Positions 21,397-33,540 of a DNA stretch of 64,000 nucleotides are shown here, one piece after another. The notes beneath the pieces were generated by a model. That model was not told the origin of the DNA and made no database searches. It saw only the letters and a list, made by a program, of their open reading frames with translations. Every line of letters starts with the position of its first letter. Within the stretch, counting starts at the first letter, position 1. The translations under genes and the position numbers were made by a program. This stretch comes from Hypericum androsaemum (taxonomy: Eukaryota > Streptophyta > Magnoliopsida > Malpighiales > Hypericaceae): contig OZ023184.1 of assembly GCA_963995505.1 (NCBI GenBank), forward strand, positions 16,676,228 to 16,740,227. The letters run 5' to 3'.

Positions 21397-23751
21397 TCAA
21401 GGACAATTGGGCCCTCTTCCAGGTCCTCCATAAAAAGAAGTGTACACCCAAGTCGGGTCTTACTTCAGGAGAGCCAAGCCATGTATCATAGCAACTAGGT
21501 TTGAATGCGAATGTGTGTAGTCCGGACAATGAAATAGATTCGTTGTTCGGACCGGTTACCTCAATATTGCTCACAAATGCAGCTTGTTCAAACCCTAATC
21601 TAGAAAAATGCCCACTTCCCATTTGGGTTGCCGTGTGGACGCCTGTAATTCCATCGTTATATATTTCCCCAACAAACCTTACGTAACCTGGAGATTCATT
21701 GAGGAGGGGTAACAGCTCCCGTGGCCAATATCCGACCTCCTCTAGATCGGGGCCCATATACACGAACCAGTTTCCATCGTTTCCAGCCTGCCAAAATGGT
21801 TCAATGAAAGGAAAATTGAAAAAAATACGCAGCACATTCAATGAAACATAATGAGAGACCGAGATTAGATTTTCATATCTTTTCGAACCAATTATAATTA
21901 GGGCTACATTTGTCCACAAAAAATATTCAAAGAGTGGAGTGTCCACAAGCGAAACATTTATCACTTGTTCAGAAAATTTTAAACGACATTATCATGGTCT
22001 ATTAGTCGACCAAATGGCTGTTACCATTTAAAACATAATTCTGTTGTGCATAGTGTCTATTTTTTAATTAGTTTTTTAAGGGTGTGAGTGTGATCTAAAT
22101 AATTGATGCATGGCAAGATAAGTGTTGCAAGAACAACTATCATCAAAGGTTTTTAAGGCCGAAACAATTAACTCACCATCAATTTGTTGCGCCATTCGGG
22201 CAAAACGAAGGCAATCAATTTATTAATGAAGAGTACATGAAGAAGAAAAGAAAGAAGTAAGGACATCTTTTTTTTTATCACGCAGTGGTTTAATGAATAC
22301 TTATTTATCTCATTAAATTAATTTTTTTAAACAAAGAAATCTCCCCACTAATAATTTTTTTTTGATGTAGTAGAACATTGACATAGAATTCCAAATTTAC
22401 CTTTTGAATTGATATGTTAATTACAAATTGAGGACCATTGAAAGATGATATCTTATCTAGGGCACCTCCAAGAACAATTCTGGGGTTTGTTTGAACGAAG
22501 CCAGGGCATCGCAAATCGTAGCATCCTTGTTGACGAAAATCAACCTGATATTTAAAAATAAAAATATATAATCATGAAGAAGAGATGAGAGAAAAAGAAT
22601 CCTATTGTTGTTAGTAAGGAATACTATTCTCTTCAGATTTAAGGAATAGCTGAGGTGGTCGAATTCGACAACAAAACTGGCCCATTAAAATTCTATTTTG
22701 TACTTGGACTCACTTAGGTAGGAAATACCAATCGGTAGTAAATTTTGGTTACTACTTCTACATAAATAAAATATCTACTTAAAAAAATAGAGAACTTAAT
22801 TAATGTATGACTTTGAAAATTTTAAAGTTTGAGTACTCACTAAAAAACGTATAAAGACTCTCGGAAGAGCGTCGTTGTATAGAGATGGATAAACCTACAA
22901 GAGCAAATAATTGGTAAAAACTGACATTATACTGCGCAAGTCTTCTTGTTTATGAAAATATTTAAAAGGCGAACACATCAGTTCTTAAAAATGCTAACCA
23001 TATAAAATGAAACAAATCAGAAAAATACAATTATATCTCATAGTATGTCAATTCACCTCGGGGCCGTAAAAAACTTCATCTTTAATCGGTGTAGGTCCCC
23101 TGATAAATTTTTTAAGAGAAGTAGTTCTTACAATATCTTCTTCCATTATTCTTCGAATTGGAATTGTCCCTTTTGGAAACTCCTCACCATTGGCATTCCA
23201 CAATTGGAATGTCTTCCTTGAGTAAAGTAGATCTGGTTTTTTTGGTAGACCCTAAATATTCAACATAACAAAATTCTCGTATATAATCAATCTTTAACTA
23301 ATTCTACAAGACACTAAAAGGCTTCAATTCTAACTATGAGAAATATGAAATTTTTTATTACGATTGGTATTTTCTCCATCAACAAAGGATGATCAAAGGC
23401 TATTTGGTTGTAAAATAAAACACAATCTATGATATCACCATCGGGACTCTGCATATTGAAAAGTTACAAAAACATAGTTAAGACACCGAGAGAATAATTA
23501 TTTTGACTTGGAAAGAATAAAAATTTATATAAAATCTAAAATTTAATAAGTACCTTAATAGTCTTTTCAGCTGGCTTATTAATCTTCTTGAGGTATTCTC
23601 TTATTAGTATCTTATTTTCCACCTCAGCTTCTTCATGGAAATTCGTGTTTGTCTCTGAAGAAAATACGTTACAAATTGAAAAGACAATGAAAATGTTGAA
23701 TAAAAAAAGTGCCGGAAATGGTTGTATCATAGTGCACCAATAAGAAGCCAT
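21397..23751 (-). pseudogene. Neprosin-domain pseudogene NPR-b
   Basis: Exons on the minus strand, aligned with NPR-c: 23554-23751 (signal peptide and start of propeptide), 23362-23448 (SPDGDIIDCVLFYNQIAFDH), 23057-23251 (FQLWNANGEEFPKGTIPIRR), 22841-22894 (VYPSLYND), 22401-22544 (GCYDLRCPGFVQTNPRI) and 21397-21787 (GYWPRELLPLL, QMGSGHFSRLGFEQAAF). The fourth exon of NPR-c (55 residues) is absent: about 1.2 kb corresponding to 39562-40771 is missing. In the last exon an extra T in FFYGG shifts the frame, so the final 20 or so residues are wrong and the frame runs on to 21377. Two independent lesions make this non-functional. It lies inside the span of Copia A. Confidence 0.88.
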
Positions 23752-23816
23752 GTTCTAGTATCGTTGTTGTCAATGCTACAATTATTGTTGTTCTTCTTTT
23801 GTAAATTATAAGGCCA

Positions 23817-23826
23817 TTTATATATA
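23817..23826 (-). promoter_or_regulatory. TATA box of NPR-b
   Basis: The minus strand reads TATATATAAA about 70 bp upstream of the ATG at 23751, in a block (GGCTCGTATATATAAATGGCC region) conserved with NPR-c. Confidence 0.5.
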
Positions 23827-23831
23827 CGAGC

Positions 23832-24273
23832 CATGAATAGAGAATAAGAATTAAAATTAATATATTTCTATAATTAAGTTATGAATTAATATGGAATTAA
23901 AATGGAATCAAAATGGTTATCAATTTACTAAAGATGCTTTTACAATTAAGGTAAGAATTAAAAGGAAACTATCTCCCTATGAAAACATTCTTTATTGTAG
24001 AAATTATATATCCTAATTGGGAAAATATTTTCATTTATACTTGTCAAATTGTCCATTTATCGTTATCTTAATAGATTGGTAAGCCTTACTCTGATGTTAA
24101 ACCAGATAGCTAAGGATAATGGAAAAATTGAAACCAAAATCATCGTGGCCAAGGGGAAGTTATTTGCAAATAATAAGAACAAAATTATATATAAGTTCAT
24201 TAAGTTACCAAATAGTTTATCTACAAAGAAAGTGCCTGAAGCAACTACTCTTTGACAAAGAAAGTGCCTTAAG
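23832..24273 (-). other. NPR-b upstream region, ending at a duplication breakpoint
   Basis: Matches NPR-c upstream DNA (41690-42035) until about 24160. The next 110 bp, including a short direct repeat of ACAAAGAAAGTGCCT (24221 and 24254 areas), has no counterpart there. At 24274 the sequence switches to the interior of Copia A. Confidence 0.6.
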
Positions 24274-27200
24274 TTCCACATGTGATTTCAGAAATAATAT
24301 ATTCGTGTTCACTATTGTGTTGCTCACAACATAATAGGCTAGTCGGTGAACCACGAAGCTTCTAAAATGTGATCGATAATAACCTTCTCTCTTAACAATA
24401 TTCTTTCCATCATGATCTAGCATACTTTTCCAGTCAGCCTTGCCAGGTCGCATCTAACCATGACCCTTTAAAGACTTTTCAAGCTTGCAGCACTGAATCA
24501 TATTTTCAGAATATGTTTAGGATCTTAAGGATAGAGTTCCGAAAACCATAATTTTTGGGCTTGGTCTCACACTAGGGAAATTGAAATTACTTATTAATAA
24601 ATTAATTTCTCATCCATAAGTCGACAAACACACATGACACGATCTATGTGTTATGGTATTCTTTCCTCTAAAAGGAGCGCATATCTTCCAAATAACACTC
24701 TACTAGAGTATCAGCCTCGATGTTTTCGAACAACGACCTTAGTCTACTCAAAGATTACTCTAGGCTATCAAGACAGAATTATGGTAAGTTCTACTTAGTT
24801 CTTACTACTGGATTTCACATAATCCTATAAGTTCTCATAACTTATTTAATGCAGCCTCAATTGTTTGCACCATAATTAATCTTGTACTTTAACAAGACCC
24901 CTCTTGTACTTAAGCAAGACGGCATTCTCATTTTAGAACAGGCACTCGACAATTTAATGATGTTCTAAAGCTGCCTAATCCCAATCAAGAATCAACTCTT
25001 TGACTCCCACTGAGGTAAACACCCGTGTGAGTGGGTTACTTCTCTGTCCGACATATATTGGAGTAAATGTCACTCAAATTAATATTTACACCTGTATTGC
25101 TGACATAGCATCAAGTTCCATTGAATAGCCAATTAAACAGATGCTATACAAGAAAAAACAACTCACTCGTAAATCCTGGGACCTGACATATTTATGAAAA
25201 TACATCCCGAGGTATATCCTTGGAGCTGCCTTTATATCTGACGTAGATATGTGTTTCATGCTCACATCTTTACACACAACTGTATCACAAAAAATCTACT
25301 CAGTGATTATATTGAGGTAGTTAGGGGTAAGGTTTAAGACTCTCTTTAATCATATTACTTCTTGCAAAGTAGCTACAAAGGCTACATTCTCAGCCTCTAT
25401 AGCCAATGAGGAGATATACACTTGTCTATTTATAACTACTCACGAGATAGCTTCTCCGATTAGCAAGAAGAGAAAATCCCAATATGGATATTCATTCATC
25501 CACATCTCATGCCTAATAGGCATTCGTATAACCGATCAATATCAGGTCTTGACCTTAATAACTCAATGATGATTCTATAATCATTTTTTAGTACTTCATA
25601 ATTTTCTTGACCGCTTGTCAATGTGCTTTGCTTGGATTGAGATAATCCATAGCATTCGCTTAAAGGACATCCATTACATCCTTTAGCTCCTGAGGTATTT
25701 TTGAATACAAGTCTTTATTCAGAAAATGACCTTTTGACTACTAGGGCATATTAGAGATTGTTGTTATTACATTTAAATCGTCAAACTCAAATAATTTTTT
25801 AAAATCTTAATTTCGAGTATGTAATCAAACTCTCTCCTATCTCTTATTTCAATGTTGGCTGTAAACTACACTTTGGCCTCGTTAAGATATTTTTAGTCAA
25901 TTCTAGCTATTCAATGTCATCAACATACAATGACAAACCTTTTTCCAGAGCATTTAATGTAGACATCATAGTACTCATCAATCAATTCAAAATCATACGA
26001 CACATTCGAATCGAAATGATGAGTACAACATTGTCTCGAAGGCTGTGTGACACCATCAACTGATCTCAATAATTAGCAAACTCTATATTTGCTGTCTCAT
26101 TCATTTGGATGTAACCTTCTGGTTAAACTGTAAAGGTTTCTCCATCCGATTCTCCACCGAGAAGTACAGCCTTTACATCCATTTGATGTAGCTGTAGATC
26201 AAATAAGTCATTATAGCCAGAATAAACCAAAAATGTATGAATCTCATAACAACCGAGAATGACTTCTCATAGTCAATTCCTTCACGTTGTGTAAATTCAA
26301 TGACAACTAAGCGAGTTTTTTACGCTTAATCCCGAGAATCCATTAACTCTCAAATTGTGCCCCTTAGGTAGGTCAACATTCAACCAGTTCTTAAATATGG
26401 TTTGGTTTTATAAAAGTCATAACTTTCTTCATTGCTTTAACTTATTCATTCTAATTGGGAACTGATAGAGCATAAAAAATATTCTTATGTTCATTCTCAA
26501 CTTATAGGATTTGCTAAAAGGAATCTCACTTGTATCTTTATTCAAGAGAGCATTTCCTACACCTTCGACCTCAAGTCGTCTGTGTGGAAAAATTTGTTCT
26601 TTTAGCTCCACGAATTTCTGATTTTGATAAATATCTCATATATCCATCGTAACGAGGTATAGGATTTGCTAAAAAGAATCTCACTTGTATATTTATTTAA
26701 GAGAGTATTTCCTACACCTTTGACCTCAAGTCATCTGTGTGGAAAAATTTGTTCTTTTAGCCCCACAAATTTATGATTTTGATAAATATCTCATATATCC
26801 ATCGTAACCAAGTATCGTATCCTACGGAAGTGGCATTCTAAACTTCCACTGAAATTTAGAATTCTACTCCCACTGAGACGAAGATCAATTCATACTCCTA
26901 ATGAGATGAAGATCCATAGGATCATGAACTTCCGGATCAGTTGGAGATGGTAAATCATCATTTACCTCCTCCAAAAAAAATTTCCACTCGGAAGGAGTGA
27001 TCCAGATAATTTTAAGTCATCAGTTTCAAACAAGGCAGGTTGTTACTCGCTGCTCCCAATTTAGAAAATTTATTTTCGAAAAATATGATATCTTGTGAGT
27101 TATGTCACTTTTCCATCCCGTTGTTCGCTCACAAACACGTATCTCATAGATACTTATGAGTATTATACAAAGACACTCTTTGTAGACACTCACTCAGATG

Positions 27201-29595
27201 GATGCTGAAAAATTAACTCTCACAGTCTTAAGTAGCTTAGATTGAGCTTTCTACCTATCTACAGCTGGTGAAGAGTAGGAGTGACACACTTAAAGAACAT
27301 ACAAGTTAGAACATATGTGGTGGTATGAAACGCATCTCCATTAAAGGATATAGGCTAATTTGCCTCCGCTATCACATGTCTAATCGTGTCAAGAAGAATT
27401 CAGTTTCTTCTTTCTGCTATCTCATTCAATTCAGGTGTGTAGGGAATGAACAACTTATGTTTAATTCATTTCTCATCACATGAAAAATTAAATCAGAAAA
27501 TCTTACTCATGATCACAATCAATTCGTAAGGTGATCTTCCGATCTACTTGATTCTCATCACATGAAAAAATTAAATCAGAAAATTAAATCAGAAAATCTT
27601 CCGATCTACTTATGTTTAATTCATTTCTCATCACATAAAAAATTAAATCAGAAAATCTTACTCATGATCACAATCAATTCGTAAGGTGATCTTCCGATCT
27701 ACTTGATTCTCAACATGATTCACGAATATCTTGAAGTTACATAAAATTTCAGACTTGCGAGAAATCAAATATATATGACCATGCCTAAATATAGTCATCT
27801 ATTAAATGTGATGAAACAATAATAGGCCCCATGTCTTGCCCTCACATTCACTCGACCACATACGTCAGAATGAATTAATTGCACTGAATAACCATATCTA
27901 GTTATTCTACCAAATGGCTCTCATTAAGGTTTTTCCATCTAGAAATGTTCGCATGTGGATAAATTTAGCCTTCTCTAAATATCCTTTAGTCCTATCTACA
28001 CAAGACAAGTCATGCGTTCCTGACCAATATGGCCCAGTCTAGAATATCTCAACATAACATCATCTCGAGATGTTAGCAGAGTTGTGATCACATAAAAACT
28101 GTCATTATATTAATCTCATGATTAACATCTGTGATGAAAAATCATTCATTAAATAACTAGAATGAGTAAAGACTTATCCCAAAATTTAATAAAGTGTGAG
28201 GTACTCAATCATCAACAAAAACTAAGAGCCATTGAAAATTTGGACAGACATTAAATTTCGTGAATTTCTCAGAGTATATAACACGTCATGTAGAAGCAAG
28301 ATATGTAGGCTCAATCTGTATGAGCCAAATCTTTTAACTTCTACTCGTGTGTAATACCAACATAAATAGAACTTGCTCTAGTTGGTACTCATCGAATGAG
28401 CGTCTCGTCTCTTTGGCAGTGCAACTTATTGCAAAGTGCCCCTTCATTTGAAAGTTAAAATATTTCAGCTCAGAAATGTTAGAATTTTAGGTTCCTCTCA
28501 CCCTCAGAACTCTTCTTTCGGGTTGAGTCTAGATTAAATCCATTCAGTTTCTCTCTTTTATTTTCTAGAAATTCCAAATGCCTTCACCACAATGATCAAC
28601 CTTGCTATTTACTCCCACTGGAACAAGCACTAGTTTCATATACCAAAGGATGGACTTTGATTGCTAAGAGGCATCCCTCTTTAAGCGCAATGTGACAAGT
28701 CCTCATTCATGAAATGTCATAACATTATCAATGTGAATTTAGATCATTCACATGATCCAATATTGTAGGCATGGAACTGTTTGGATTTCATGTTCAACAT
28801 TGAACATGTGGCTAGCCGTAGCTAGCATACTAATCACATAGGACATCTTCACATAGATACCTATTCGTTAAGTGATCAACACTTTTATTGAGTATATCCT
28901 CAGACTAGACTATAATCACATTTACAGTCTCTTGAACCTATTGTTCTTTTAGCACAAAGCTATACATATAGCTTTGAGGAATTATGAAAAATGTGTGTCA
29001 AGAATCATTTTAGCAATATAATAATTAACTAAACACTCATAACTTTTAACTTGTATTAAAGTTCTCAACTAATGTCAAATTCGAAGAAAGTCGCGGGTAT
29101 GCTTCTCCTCACCCTCCGAGAATTAATCTCAAACTTTAAATGTCAAAAGTTCTTCGCTTAGTAAATTCAAGTGAATATTTCTCATGGTTATAATCAAGTA
29201 ATTAAATAAATATTTTATTTAATTGAGACAACATATGTCTTTATTGTACGATAAAATAACTATGAAAATACTTGAAGTTCTAAATACAAGTTTTCTAGAA
29301 ACCTGCAACACGACCTAACAAAATTTTAAATGATTCACGCAAAACTGGGAGGGTCTAAAATACACGAGTTGGACTAACGCATATTCAATGATCATTGTGG
29401 CACTAGGATACAGGAATCATTGTGGAATATTCAAGTCGTCCACTTCGTAATTCCATTTGTGCATTAAGGATAATTTTCTCAAAAACTCTCCTTCTGCTCA
29501 AATATCCAATTAGACCTTTAAAAAAATGCCTTTATATGTGTCACTTCATCCTCATCTTCATCCTCATTAGAAGATGCTTGAATATTATGTGCCAA
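24274..29595 (-). mobile_element. Copia A interior, copy 2 (decayed gag-pol)
   Basis: Nearly identical to 742-5967 over the whole length, including the shared 155-bp internal tandem repeat (26505-26655 and 26660-26815). Private changes include a tandem duplication of about 120 bp at 27440-27715, while copy 1 has its own small duplication near 3885-3990. No open gag-pol frame survives. Unlike copy 1 it continues into an intact leader and the 5' LTR. Confidence 0.85.
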
Positions 29596-31218
29596 TCTGG
29601 TTCACGATCATAACCTCTAGCCTAGAGACACTCTTGTATCTTTTTTTGAACAAAAAATTATGTGCTCTTCTAGCACTTTTCTACTATCCTTATACTCCCT
29701 CCACCAAATACGACACTTCAATATCTTGCCACCATGTTGCGTACAATCGCAACACGTGCTTTGAAATAAAACACGAGTGGAGTTATTTTTTAACGTTAAC
29801 GTAAACCTGCAACACGATGCATAAACTTTGGGTGAATACTTTATTTCTCCCGTGGATCAAAAATCTTAATTTTTAATCTAAACGATGATATCACAAATTA
29901 AGGATATGTTCACAATTTTTATGCGTGATCAATAGGTCATGTTAAATTTTCCATTTTATCAGCACACAAACTTCAAAAAATATTGGAAAATATATTTTTC
30001 GGACCCTTCCAAAAAATATTAGGTTTGACAAAAATTATCATAATAATTTTTTAAACACACATATTTAAAAGATTCTTATAATCGTTATAATCTTTAATAA
30101 TTTAAATGAGGGCCATGTTGACATAGGAATTATTTAAGTCAACTTAATATCCAAGTGAGGTCCAAAAAACATCACATGGAAGGTCCATCAGTCCATGGGA
30201 GCCCGTGTTGACTTTTCCAACTCGGTCAACGTGGGTTGAGCTTTTTAGTATCAGGCCCACATGGCCTTTTCCCTTATCTTCATTTTTCGGGCTTGGGCCA
30301 AAGTTACTTATAACACTTAGGCCCATTCGGATTTCATTAAAAAAAAAATCTGACCCCAGCCCGAGCTCTGTTCAAATTTAATTTTTGCCTGGATTCGAGA
30401 AAATAATTTCGGTCCAGCCAAAAATTATTTCTCGGGCCCAAAATATGGCAGGCCCATTTACACCAAAAATTATCCCATTGACTAATTTGGCCCAAAACCC
30501 AAAAATTGGGTTTTTCCCATTTGGTTCCTTCTTCTCCCAATGTCGCCAGCTACCAAGGAAAATTCCGGCCATGTTTTCTCACTGGGACGGTGCCCTCAAC
30601 AACCCGTCCGCCGGCCCTGTCGTTTGATGCAGCGACGTCTGCGTCGCTTGTGGTGGTTCTCCAAACGTCGAGCAGCTACTGCTGCTCGCCCGGTCGTCGT
30701 TCAACGGGTCCTTCATCGGTCCGTAGTGACCAGACGAGGTCTGTCGTGAGATCATCCACCGGAATCAACTATAGTCGAGTCAAAAAATTAGGGGATAGAA
30801 ATGCCAATTCGAAAAATTAGGGTTCTAAGGAAGTTGGGGATTTTGGGGTCTAATTACAAGTTAGTCCGGGATATTCAAATAAGGACAGATTCCTTATTTA
30901 CTTTTAGCGAGCATAATTACCGTTTAGTACCTACGAGCTTTATGCGTTTGCGAGTAAGGATGTATCCCTTAAAAGCATGAAGACTTACAGTTCAATCCAT
31001 AGAGTTTTCGCGCGTGTGCGAATAAGGACATGTTATTATCCACATTATGCTAACAAATTTCACATAGGTCCCTAGGTGTTTTTAATTATTTTCATGCAAG
31101 GACACCAATAGGTTTTTCCAAGGAAAAACGTTTCGAGAAATCCGATTTTAACAAAGAAAATCTTACAAAATTATTTTCTTTGAGAAAATTATTTATAATC
31201 CAGAACAAAGCTTCATAT
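29596..31218 (-). other. Leader of Copia A
   Basis: Non-coding 1.6 kb between gag and the primer-binding site. Its gag-proximal part (29545-29660) keeps remnants of the extra leader frame seen intact in B, interrupted by stops. A GC-rich block lies at 30530-30760. Frames there are compositional. Confidence 0.6.
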
Positions 31219-31231
31219 GGCTCTGATACCA
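31219..31231 (-). promoter_or_regulatory. Primer-binding site of Copia A
   Basis: The minus strand reads TGGTATCAGAGCC, one base from the LTR; complementary to initiator tRNA-Met. Confidence 0.92.
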
Positions 31232-31232
31232 A

Positions 31233-31735
31233 TGAAGAGATTTCATGCAATTTATAATCATAATTATAAATATAATTGCAAGAATTTAAATAGCCATAAA
31301 TTAAATAAACTTATCTCTTGAAGTGCAGATTCAACCGAGAAATATTCTTCACAGAGTCGTTGTAACAGAAGTTTTGTCACTGATAACTTTACTTACGAAC
31401 TTATTCGAAGTAAGATTAATTTCTATGGATTACAATGCCATTAGAGGTCGAGAATATTTGTGGGTCTGTTTTTATCACGAAGAAGAAGCCATGGCTACCT
31501 TCATAATCATCTCTCTGAGAGATGATCTATCCCCCATTCACCCTTTTTTTTTCGCTTGCACTTATCTTTCCCTTTTAAAGGGACCAAAAGATATGAAGCG
31601 TGGCACATGTTGCCACCATGAGGTGTGGCACATATTGTCACCTCAACTTGACACATGTCAAGTTAATTAAAATTTGATAATTACATGATACCCACAGAGT
31701 ACTACATGGATTAACATGGGTCTAAATATCTAACA
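31233..31735 (-). repeat. 5' LTR of Copia A
   Basis: 503 bp with intact ends: plus strand TGAAGAGA to TCTAACA, i.e. TGTTAGA to TCTTCA on the sense strand. Followed at 31736-31740 by the target duplication CTACA. Confidence 0.9.
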
Positions 31736-31740
31736 CTACA

Positions 31741-32686
31741 CGTCATCCACTTAAACATATATGTGCCACATCATAAAAATCCAATGGACAATTAAACAAA
31801 AACTAGTTATTAACAATTTTTTTAAAAAAATCCTTGAAATCTAAGAAAACTTTCCAAAAAAATAGTCTTGTGGTGATATCTATTCAAAGTTAGACAAAAT
31901 GAGATTTTTTTTCAAAGTTTTCCTACGTCGATTTGTGCTTTTCATGTTTCATTTTTTGTTGGATTAATGACGTGGCCGTTTGAATTCACTGTGAGAATTT
32001 TTTTTTGGGAGGAAAACTTTCCAAAAAATAGTCATGTGGTGATATAATGATCAGCGAAACTGTTAAAGTATGTTACATCGGGTAGCAGGGTCCAAATGAA
32101 TTAACCCCTTGTAAAAGAGAACAAGGTTGTAATCTAAACATCTCGTTAAAACCCTATCACAGACGGGAAAAATATGGTGCATGAGAAAAACGCCTATCAA
32201 TAACACTGTGGTACATGAACACAGTACAATGAACACAGTACAAAGAAGACTAAGGACCTCTGAGGCAAAAATTATACCACCAGACTGCCCAACATTACGG
32301 ACCAAACTCCCCAGTAAGTCCATGATCACCAACTGCATGAAGGAATTGTTTTTCAAATTGGCAAAAAATTTAAATATTTTTTCAAAATAAAAATAAACAT
32401 ATATATATTTCTAAAATAGGTAGAAAATAATAAATATTAAAAATAAATAACGGATCCCCATTACCAGGGCATCTCCACTTGTACGCCACCATAAAACGCC
32501 TCCTTTCCGTTATTTATTTTTAATTTTTAATTAATTTTCTATTTTTTTATGAGAATATGTATATGTTTTACCTATTCCGGAAAAATATGGAAGTGTTTTG
32601 CCGACTTGAGAAAAAATCTCCCGCATGAACACAGAAGAAGCATCACGTAGACCACAACCCTTCATGGACTATCCCGTGCAAGAACA
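31741..32686. other. AT-rich stretch with a short direct repeat
   Basis: No gene is seen. A block of about 33 bp, AAAACTTTCCAAAAAA then GTGGTGATAT, occurs at 31847-31881 and again at 32013-32046. The part from about 32060 may belong to the 3' end of the neighbouring LINE. Confidence 0.4.
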
Positions 32687-33540
32687 TCAACCAGCTACAG
32701 AGGTTTCCGACAAATTGCCACCCCCTAAATGCAACTTAACCAGATTGTGGGCGGCCATGTTAGCCTCCCTAGTAATAAAGCAGAACTTAACACTGTCAAA
32801 AAACGTGTTCACCTTATGGGGGCAATCCAACTCGAGCACAAACTTCGGAAGACACAACTCGCCAGCAATCTCGAAACCAACCTGATACCGTGCATACACA
32901 TACACTAATGTTCTTTCCATCTCCGGCCCGCTAGGACAGCCTCGGGGCAACTAGAGAACACCCCTCTAAGATACTACGCCAGGTGTAGCGCACGTTATAA
33001 CCAGTGCTAGCTTCCAGAAAACCACACCTCGGGAAATAGCGAGCTTTAAGCACACAAGCAGGCAACGAACCCCAAAAGCAAATAAGACGCCATGTCTGTT
33101 TAGCTATATTTACCTTATTAAAGTCCACCAAGTTGTGGAAGCCCAGGCCCATGTCACGCTTCGACCTGCACATTCGGTCCGAACTACGCCAATGTAGCCG
33201 ATAAGGACCATCTCCTCAGAAAAGATCACAAAGTCGTTGCTCAATCCGATCACAAGTGGAAGCATGTATATGAAAATAGCTCATCACATATATCGAGATA
33301 GAAAGCAATATCGATTTTTCAAAATTTCCCGACCGGGCCTCTTCAGGAAACGCTCCTACCAAGAGCGAATATTCCTCCGGACCTCATGCGAGGATGCCCA
33401 CAAGTCCCTATTGTTGGGTTTGATCTTGTGCACTAACATTATAACTAAAGGTGACCGAGCTCTTTTGAAGGTTCACTTGCTGCCCCGAGGCACAACTATA
33501 CTCATGCATTATATTCATCAAGATTCGTAGCTCTCCCTGT
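32687..33540 (-). pseudogene. LINE (L1-type) ORF2 C-terminal relic
   Basis: Reading 33540 to 32687 on the minus strand through stops and frame changes: end of reverse transcriptase (SGQQVNLQKSS, MSYFHIHAST), the linker MCRSKRDMGLGFHNLVDFNK, NIAKQTWRLI, VLKARYFPRC, YTWRSIL, and then the end of an RNase H domain (TREANMAAHNL). This order is that of plant non-LTR retrotransposons. The active sites and the N-terminal endonuclease are absent, as expected for a 5'-truncated, decayed copy. Confidence 0.82.

Larger units (their letters stand above)
41..31735 (-). mobile_element. Copia element A, old insertion enlarged by duplication and nesting
   Basis: The LTRs at 41-543 and 31233-31735 have the same length and aligned ends, and each is flanked outside by CTACA (36-40 and 31736-31740). 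This is what one retrotransposon insertion leaves. The primer-binding site next to the right LTR shows that the element reads on the minus strand. A normal Copia element is about 5-9 kb, so this 31.7-kb span is abnormal. It contains two copies of A's decayed interior plus elements B and C, a Pack-MULE-like element and a neprosin pseudogene. The boundaries are seen directly. That both LTRs come from a single insertion is an inference from the matching target duplications. Confidence 0.75.

Noticed and set aside
24217..24453. Small minus-strand frame across the duplication junction
   Set aside because: It crosses the artificial joint between neprosin upstream DNA and Copia A, and its counterpart at 724-921 differs in its end; not a gene.
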